DNA of 11,010 bases. Origin: Clostridiales bacterium UBA6981. GTDB taxonomy: Bacteria > Bacillota > Clostridia > Oscillospirales > Oscillospiraceae. This document shows positions 6,990 to 11,010 of the stretch, in pieces. The notes below the pieces were generated by a model, which worked only from the letters and a program-made list of their open reading frames with translations, did no database searches and was not told where the DNA came from. Made by a program: the position numbers and the translations under genes. The DNA lies in the NCBI GenBank assembly GCA_002450075.1, contig DJYJ01000027.1, forward strand, positions 20,597 to 31,606, read 5' to 3'. Position 1 is the first letter of the stretch, and the number at the start of each line of letters is the position of its first letter.

Positions 6990-8777
6990 ATGAAGATCAT
7001 CTACAAGGACGGCCATGTGGACGAGTGTCCGCAGGACGAAGAGCTGCACGTTATCCGCCACACGGCGGCGCACGTCATGGCCCAGGCGATCAAGCGCCTG
7101 TTCCCGCAGGCGGATTTCGCCTACGGCCCGGCGACCCAGAACGGCTTTTACTATGACGTCGACCTCGGCGATACGAAGCTGACGCCGGAGGATCTCGAGG
7201 CGATCGAAAAGGAAATGAAGAAGATCGTCAAGGAAAACCTGCCGATCAAGTCCTTCGTCTTGAACCGCGAGGATTCGAAAAAGCTGATGGAAGAGCGCGG
7301 TGAGAAGTACAAGCTCGAGCACATGGACGACCTCAGCGAGGAGAACGAGTTCAGCTTCTACCAGCAGGGCGAGTATATCGACATGTGCCTCGGACCCCAC
7401 CTGACCTATACCAAGGCGCTCAAGGCCTTCAAGGTCACGCAGCAGTCCGGCGCCTACTGGAAGAACGACAGCGAGAACAAGATGCTCACCCGCATCAACG
7501 GCGTGGCCTTCCGCACGGCCGAAGAGCTGGCCGAGTGGGAAAAGCAGCAGGCCGAGGCGCGTGAGCGCGACCACCGCAAGATCGGCAAGGAAATGCAGCT
7601 GTTCATGACCGACGATCTCGTCGGCCGCGGCCTGCCGATGTTCCTGCCCAACGGCTACACGGTCTGGCAGGAGCTCGAGACCTATATCAAGCGCAAGGAG
7701 CGCGCCCAGGGCTACCAGCACGTGCTCACGCCCTGCGTCGGCACGGTCGACCTGTACAAGACCTCCGGCCACTGGGATCACTATAAGGACAATATGTTCC
7801 CGGCCATGGAGCTCGAGGGCGAGGCCTATGTCCTGCGTCCGATGAACTGCCCGCACCACATGCGCATCTTTGCCAACCGCCCGCGTTCCTACCGCCAGCT
7901 GCCCCTGCGCATCGGCGAGATCGCGCACGACTTCCGCTATGAGTCCTCCGGCACGCTCAAGGGCATCGAGCGCGGCCGCCACTTCTGCCAGAACGACGCC
8001 CACCTCTTCTGCATGCCCGAGCAGATCAAGGACGAGGTCGCCGCGGTCTGCGATCTGATTTTCGACGTCTACCGCGACTTCGGCATCACGGACTACCGCT
8101 GCGTCCTCTCGCTGCGCGACCCGGCCGACAAGAAGAAGTACCACCAGGACGACGCCATGTGGGATCACGCCGAGAGCGCGCTGCGCGAGGTGCTGACCGA
8201 GCTTGGCATCCACTTCACCGAGGAGATCGGCGAGGCCGCCTTCTACGGCCCGAAGCTGGACGTCAACGTCAAGCCCGCCGTGGGCGCGGAGTACACGCTC
8301 TCCACCTGCCAGCTGGACTTCTGCCTGCCGGCGAAGTTCAACCTCCGCTATATCGACCGCGACGGCAGCGAGAAGTGCCCCGTCGTCATCCACCGCGCGA
8401 TCCTCGGCTCGCTCGACCGCTTCATGGCCTACCTGATCGAGGAGACCAAGGGCCGCTTCCCGGCCTGGCTCGCCCCGGTCCAGGTCAAGGTCCTGCCCGT
8501 CAGCGAAAAGACGCTCGACTACGCCCGCGCCGTCACGGAAGAACTCGAAAAGGCGGATCTGCGCGTCGTGCTCGACGAGTCCAACGAAAAGATCGGCTAT
8601 AAGATCCGTCTCGCCCAGCAGGAGGACCGCGTGCCCTACATGCTCGTCATCGGCGCGCGCGAGGCCGAGGGCAATACCGTCGCCGTCCGCACCCGCGGCG
8701 GCGAGGATCTCGGCGCGATGCCGCTTGCCGATTTCATCGCGAAGATCAGCGAAGAGATCCGTACAAGGGCAAGATAA
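6990..8777 (+). CDS. thrS: Threonyl-tRNA synthetase lacking the TGS domain
   Basis: This class II synthetase attaches Thr to tRNA-Thr in the cytoplasm. The 595-residue protein starts almost directly in the editing domain: H24 and H28 (HTAAH) with C133 and H137 (CLGPH) form the editing site that removes mischarged Ser. The catalytic core has the zinc ligands C287 (MNCPHH), H338 (NDAHLF) and H468 (VIHRAILGS), motif 2 with R316 (FRYESSG), and motif 3 GSLDRF. The anticodon-binding domain covers about 495-595. Full ThrRS is about 640 residues with an N-terminal TGS domain; here that domain is missing, a form also known in other Clostridia. ATG 6990 is chosen because CGGAGGG lies at 6974-6980; the in-frame ATG at 6885 would place the start inside the T-box. 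Regulation is by the T-box leader. Confidence 0.96.
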   Translation: MKIIYKDGHVDECPQDEELHVIRHTAAHVMAQAIKRLFPQADFAYGPATQNGFYYDVDLGDTKLTPEDLEAIEKEMKKIVKENLPIKSFVLNREDSKKLMEERGEKYKLEHMDDLSEENEFSFYQQGEYIDMCLGPHLTYTKALKAFKVTQQSGAYWKNDSENKMLTRINGVAFRTAEELAEWEKQQAEARERDHRKIGKEMQLFMTDDLVGRGLPMFLPNGYTVWQELETYIKRKERAQGYQHVLTPCVGTVDLYKTSGHWDHYKDNMFPAMELEGEAYVLRPMNCPHHMRIFANRPRSYRQLPLRIGEIAHDFRYESSGTLKGIERGRHFCQNDAHLFCMPEQIKDEVAAVCDLIFDVYRDFGITDYRCVLSLRDPADKKKYHQDDAMWDHAESALREVLTELGIHFTEEIGEAAFYGPKLDVNVKPAVGAEYTLSTCQLDFCLPAKFNLRYIDRDGSEKCPVVIHRAILGSLDRFMAYLIEETKGRFPAWLAPVQVKVLPVSEKTLDYARAVTEELEKADLRVVLDESNEKIGYKIRLAQQEDRVPYMLVIGAREAEGNTVAVRTRGGEDLGAMPLADFIAKISEEIRTRAR

Positions 8778-8798
8778 AGCACACCTCGAGAGGGAGAC

Positions 8799-8870
8799 GG
8801 CCGCCATGCGCGGCCCCTCATCCGTCAGACAAAGTCTGACACCTTCCCCCAGGGGGGGAAGGCCGCCATG
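8799..8870 (+). repeat. Small hairpin-rich repeat bounded by 10-bp direct repeats
   Basis: The sequence GGCCGCCATG occurs at 8799-8808 and 8861-8870. The 52 bases between them hold two hairpins. The first has arms GTCAGAC (8824-8830) and GTCTGAC (8834-8840); the second has CCTTCCCC (8842-8849) facing GGGGAAGG (8855-8862). The stretch resembles short palindromic repeats I know to be scattered between genes in GC-rich gut Clostridia, but I cannot count copies in this genome. No ORF or promoter is supported here. It lies directly after thrS. Confidence 0.6.
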
Positions 8871-8880
8871 TATAATTTAT

Positions 8881-8916
8881 AGAAAATCCTCACAGACTTG
8901 TCTGTGAGGATTTTCT
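8881..8916 (+). terminator. Long stem-loop between thrS and sleB, probable terminator
   Basis: The arms AGAAAATCCTCACAGA (8881-8896) and TCTGTGAGGATTTTCT (8901-8916) form a perfect 16-bp stem with a 4-base loop. A and T runs are built into the base of the stem, which suits termination in either direction. It is the only clear termination signal for thrS. It ends only 5 bases before the sleB ribosome site, so it could also shape sleB expression. A TATAAT at 8871-8876 precedes it but has no matching -35. Confidence 0.75.
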
Positions 8917-8933
8917 GCTTTGAGGTGATCCAT

Positions 8934-9611
8934 TTGAGTGTAAAAAGGAAAAAGCTGCTGCTCGCGCTGGCGATCGTCTTTGCGGTGAACATGCTGGCCA
9001 TCACGCTCGCTTCGCGCGTGCACGCCGATCTCTATAAGCGCGGCGCCTCCGGCGCGGCGGTCACGGAGATCCAGACCCGCCTGAAGGCCTGGGGCTATTA
9101 TGACGGCGCGGTGGACGGCGTTTACGGCAGCCGCACCGAAGCGGCCGTGCGCTATTTCCAGCGCAAAAACGGCCTCTCCGTCGACGGCCAGGTCGGCAAT
9201 GCCACGCTCGCCGCCCTCGGCATCCCCGCGACAGGCGGAGGAGGGCAGAAAGGCGGCGGAGAGGGAGACGAGTATCTCCTGGCGCGCATCATTTCCGCCG
9301 AGGCGCGCGGCGAGCCCTATGACGGTCAGGTCGCGGTCGGCGCGGTCGTGCTCAACCGCGTGCGCCATCCCTCCTTCCCGGACACGGTCTCCGGCGTCAT
9401 CTACCAGACCGACGCCTTCACCGCCGTCTCCGACGGACAGTTTGACCAGCCCATCGCCGAAAGCGCCTGGCGCGCGGCCCGCGACGCGCTCGGCGGCAGC
9501 GACCCCAGCGGCGGCGCGCTGTATTACTTCAATCCCGCCACCGCGACCAGCGCCTGGATCTGGTCGCGCCCGCTGATCGTCACCATCGGCAACCACCGCT
9601 TCTGCTCCTGA
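8934..9611 (+). CDS. sleB: Spore cortex-lytic enzyme SleB
   Basis: SleB is a lytic transglycosylase made in the forespore that degrades muramic-lactam cortex peptidoglycan during germination. The 225-residue protein has a basic start (KRKK) and a hydrophobic signal segment (about 8-29) ending near VHA. A peptidoglycan-binding domain (about 34-97) follows, with GYYDGAVDGVYGSRTEAAV and FQ..NGL..DG. A Gly-rich linker (101-112) leads to the hydrolase domain (about 113-225). That domain has the hallmark SAEARGEPYDGQVAVGAVVLN, with E123 the likely catalytic Glu, and FNPATATSAWIWSRP near the end. The binding domain and signal separate it from CwlJ. The start is TTG 8934, supported by GAGGTGA at 8922-8928; the in-frame TTG at 8898 lies in the stem-loop. 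No ypeB follows. A clear sigma-G promoter is not visible. This gene shows the host is a spore-former. Confidence 0.93.
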   Translation: MSVKRKKLLLALAIVFAVNMLAITLASRVHADLYKRGASGAAVTEIQTRLKAWGYYDGAVDGVYGSRTEAAVRYFQRKNGLSVDGQVGNATLAALGIPATGGGGQKGGGEGDEYLLARIISAEARGEPYDGQVAVGAVVLNRVRHPSFPDTVSGVIYQTDAFTAVSDGQFDQPIAESAWRAARDALGGSDPSGGALYYFNPATATSAWIWSRPLIVTIGNHRFCS

Positions 9612-9641
9612 TATCCTTTACCCGGAGTTCACAAATCCCGG

Positions 9642-9670
9642 TTGAAAACAGGAATATTATAAGGTATAAT
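9642..9670 (+). promoter_or_regulatory. Strong sigma-A promoter of the zinc-ribbon gene
   Basis: TTGAAA (9642-9647) and a perfect TATAAT (9665-9670) are separated by the ideal 17 bases. Transcription should start near 9676-9678, giving a very short leader of about 27 bases before ATG 9704. It separates this gene from sleB. Confidence 0.9.
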
Positions 9671-9703
9671 TTCTCCAAAGAAACGCTTTGGAGGCTTAAG
9701 GGC

Positions 9704-10360
9704 ATGTCATACTGCAAGAAATGCGGCGCCTATATCCCGGACGGCCAGGACGTGTGTCTGGCCTGCGGCTTTGACGAGGCCGCCGAGAAGAGAAAACAGA
9801 ATACCGCGTCGTCCTCCGCCTATGCCTATGCGCCGAAAAGCGACGATGAGCTCCGCCGCGAGGAGGAGCTGCGCCGGCGCGCCGAGCAGCGCCGCCGTGA
9901 GCAGCAGGAGATGAACCGCAAGTGGGCCGAGAGCGAGCAGCGCCGCCGTCAGCAGCAGGAGGACTTCCGCCGCAGCCAGGAGGAGGCCGCCCGCCGCGCC
10001 AGGGAGCAGCAGTATCAGCGCCCCCTCAACGAGGACGGCTATGCCACGCTGCGCCGCAACAAGCCCTATGGCAGCGACACGTCCTTCGACACGTCGCTTT
10101 CGCGCATGCTCTCCTATATGTCGTATGTGAGCTTCCTCTGCTTCCTGCCGTCGCTCCTCGGAACCCAGGATCCCGCGACCAGGTTCCATGCCAAGCAGGG
10201 GAGAAAGCTGTTCTGGGCCTCGCTGATCTTCAGCTGGATTCCGGGAATCAACGCGTTCGCCTGGCTGTTCCAGATCGCGCTTGCCATTATCGGCATCCGC
10301 AACGTTTACAACGGCCGGCTGGAGGAGCTGCCCATCATCGGAAGAATGGGAGAAAAGTAA
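9704..10360 (+). CDS. Zinc-ribbon, coiled-coil, multi-helix membrane protein
   Basis: The 218-residue protein starts with a zinc ribbon, C4-C7 and C18-C21 (CKKCG and CLACG). A polar Ser/Ala linker follows. Residues about 48-106 are a highly charged helix of Arg, Glu and Gln, probably a coiled coil. Then come hydrophobic segments at about 133-153 and 168-200, with FHAKQGRKLF between them and a terminal LPIIGRMGEK. The FHAKQG and LP.IG pattern resembles DUF4870-type small membrane proteins, which often carry zinc ribbons in Clostridia. No enzymatic motif is present and the function is unknown. GGAGG is at 9690-9694, nine bases before the ATG. It is a single-gene unit with its own promoter and terminator. 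Confidence 0.85.
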   Translation: MSYCKKCGAYIPDGQDVCLACGFDEAAEKRKQNTASSSAYAYAPKSDDELRREEELRRRAEQRRREQQEMNRKWAESEQRRRQQQEDFRRSQEEAARRAREQQYQRPLNEDGYATLRRNKPYGSDTSFDTSLSRMLSYMSYVSFLCFLPSLLGTQDPATRFHAKQGRKLFWASLIFSWIPGINAFAWLFQIALAIIGIRNVYNGRLEELPIIGRMGEK

Positions 10361-10380
10361 GCGGGAAAAATATACGGCGC

Positions 10381-10421
10381 AGCGGCCCGGGGCTTATATC
10401 CTGCCCCGGGCCGCTTTCTTT
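10381..10421 (+). terminator. Terminator after the zinc-ribbon gene
   Basis: The arms AGCGGCCCGGGGC (10381-10393) and GCCCCGGGCCGCT (10403-10415) form a perfect 13-bp GC-rich stem with a 9-base loop, followed by the short tract TTCTTTG. It closes the protein-coding part of the window. From here to 10568 there is no supported gene, and base composition shifts to A/T-rich. Confidence 0.92.
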
Positions 10422-10534
10422 GCAAATATGTGGACCGGCTTATGTAAATCTTCCTTTGCGGCTTTGTTACTTTTGCCGGAAGGCTGCGTGTATTTTGTGT
10501 TGCAATCACAAGAAAAACCACAAGATTTGGGTGC

Positions 10535-10597
10535 TTGAAAAATTTATCAAAAAAGCATCAAAAAAGCGTTGACAAGTTCCAATCCAGGTGCTATATT
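10535..10597 (+). promoter_or_regulatory. rRNA operon promoter P1 with A-rich upstream element
   Basis: TTGACA (10569-10574) and TATATT (10592-10597) are 17 bases apart, and TGC before the -10 makes it an extended -10. The preceding stretch 10535-10565 consists mostly of A tracts (AAAAA and two AAAAAA runs) in phase with about one helical turn, as expected for an UP element that binds the RNA polymerase alpha subunits of strong rRNA promoters. Confidence 0.92.
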
Positions 10598-10663
10598 ACA
10601 TGTCACCCGGAAAAAACCGGGGTGGATCGAGCCTGTCGAAAAGCTTTGGATCGCATTGAGAAA

Positions 10664-10705
10664 TGTGAAAAAAAGCTTGACATGATCTTTCCGCTGTGCT
10701 ATATT
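10664..10705 (+). promoter_or_regulatory. rRNA operon promoter P2
   Basis: TTGACA (10677-10682) and TATATT (10700-10705) are again 17 bases apart with TGC before the -10, the same layout as P1 exactly 108 bases downstream. A short A tract (10668-10674) lies just upstream of the -35. The surrounding sequence differs from P1 apart from these core elements. Transcription should start near 10712, about 180 bases before 16S. Confidence 0.92.
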
Positions 10706-10710
10706 AAACA

Positions 10711-10892
10711 AGCTGCCCCCTTGAAAGAGGGAGCGGGGATGTACCTTGAAAATTGAACAATGTAAGAACAGCTTATGCAAAAATAAGCACCAGAAAAGGG
10801 TTCTTTAAGAGTCGCAAGACTCAAAGACAATTTCTTTTGAGAGCTGAGAAAGCTTCAATAAGATTTTAGAGCCGAAAGGCTTTAAGATACCA
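10711..10892 (+). other. Leader of the rRNA operon with hairpins and a boxA-like site
   Basis: This transcribed, non-coding stretch holds ACCTTGAAAATTGAACA (10743-10759), a motif common around 16S and 23S genes in Clostridia. It also has a row of small hairpins: GCTTAT/ATAAGC (10771-10776 and 10783-10788), GAGTC/GACTC closed by GCAA (10809-10822), and AGAGCC/GGCTTT closed by GAAA (10868-10883). GGTTCTTTAAGA at 10799-10810 resembles the boxA antitermination element and stands directly before the GCAA hairpin. Roles in antitermination and in processing of the 16S 5' end are inferred. Confidence 0.65.

Positions 10893-11010
<118 letters not shown>

Noticed and set aside
6936..8807. A 623-codon minus-strand open frame over thrS
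   Set aside because: thrS on the + strand has all its catalytic and editing motifs; the antisense frame is a composition effect.
8898..8933. Earlier TTG start for sleB at 8898
   Set aside because: It lies in the loop and right arm of the stem-loop, has no ribosome site, and would put twelve odd residues before the KRKK-hydrophobic signal segment.
9614..9645. Terminator after sleB from the two CCCGG stretches
   Set aside because: Only four bases (CCGG with CCGG) can pair and there is no T tract.
10535..10756. Short open frames across the rRNA promoter region
   Set aside because: They run through both rRNA promoters, have no good ribosome sites and no recognisable product.

Overview
The window looks like a piece of the chromosome of a GC-rich, endospore-forming member of the Firmicutes, class Clostridia. 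The evidence is a SleB-type spore cortex-lytic enzyme, a T-box threonine sensor in front of thrS, sigma-A-like promoters, strong GGAGG ribosome sites, a DUF4250 protein, and the 5' end of a Clostridia-like 16S rRNA. Nothing marks it as phage or plasmid. It reads as core chromosome ending at the start of an rRNA operon. All genes are on the + strand, so the rRNA operon and its upstream genes are co-oriented. I cannot place it below class level from about 118 bases of 16S.

Layout: (1) 1-947 is the 3' part of a family C69 dipeptidase, closed by a strong terminator. (2) 1061-5262 is a three-gene operon. It holds an AlgI-like MBOAT O-acyltransferase, a DHHW/AlgJ-like SGNH partner, and a membrane-anchored protein joining TPR-like repeats to seven RCC1-like repeats. 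The first two are probably an acyl-transfer pair that modifies a surface glycan; the third is the least familiar gene here. (3) 5344-6417 is a divergent YchF-type P-loop ATPase with its own extended -10 promoter. It ends in a terminator-like hairpin and is followed by a 57-residue DUF4250 gene. (4) 6692-8777 is a complete T-box unit: promoter, specifier stem, antiterminator/terminator switch, and a threonyl-tRNA synthetase without a TGS domain. (5) 8778-8933 is a non-coding gap with a small hairpin repeat between 10-bp direct repeats and a long stem-loop. (6) 8934-9611 is sleB, starting at TTG. (7) 9704-10360 is a zinc-ribbon, coiled-coil membrane protein with a near-consensus promoter and a terminator. 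(8) 10361-10892 is the rRNA promoter and leader region with two matched promoters 108 bp apart, and 16S rRNA begins near 10893 and runs off the window.

Most of the window is ordinary housekeeping DNA. The parts most worth a second look are the acyltransferase operon with its TPR/RCC1 third gene, the shortened switch loop of the YchF protein, and the repeat/stem-loop gap between thrS and sleB. I saw no clear sign of an entirely new defence or mobile system.
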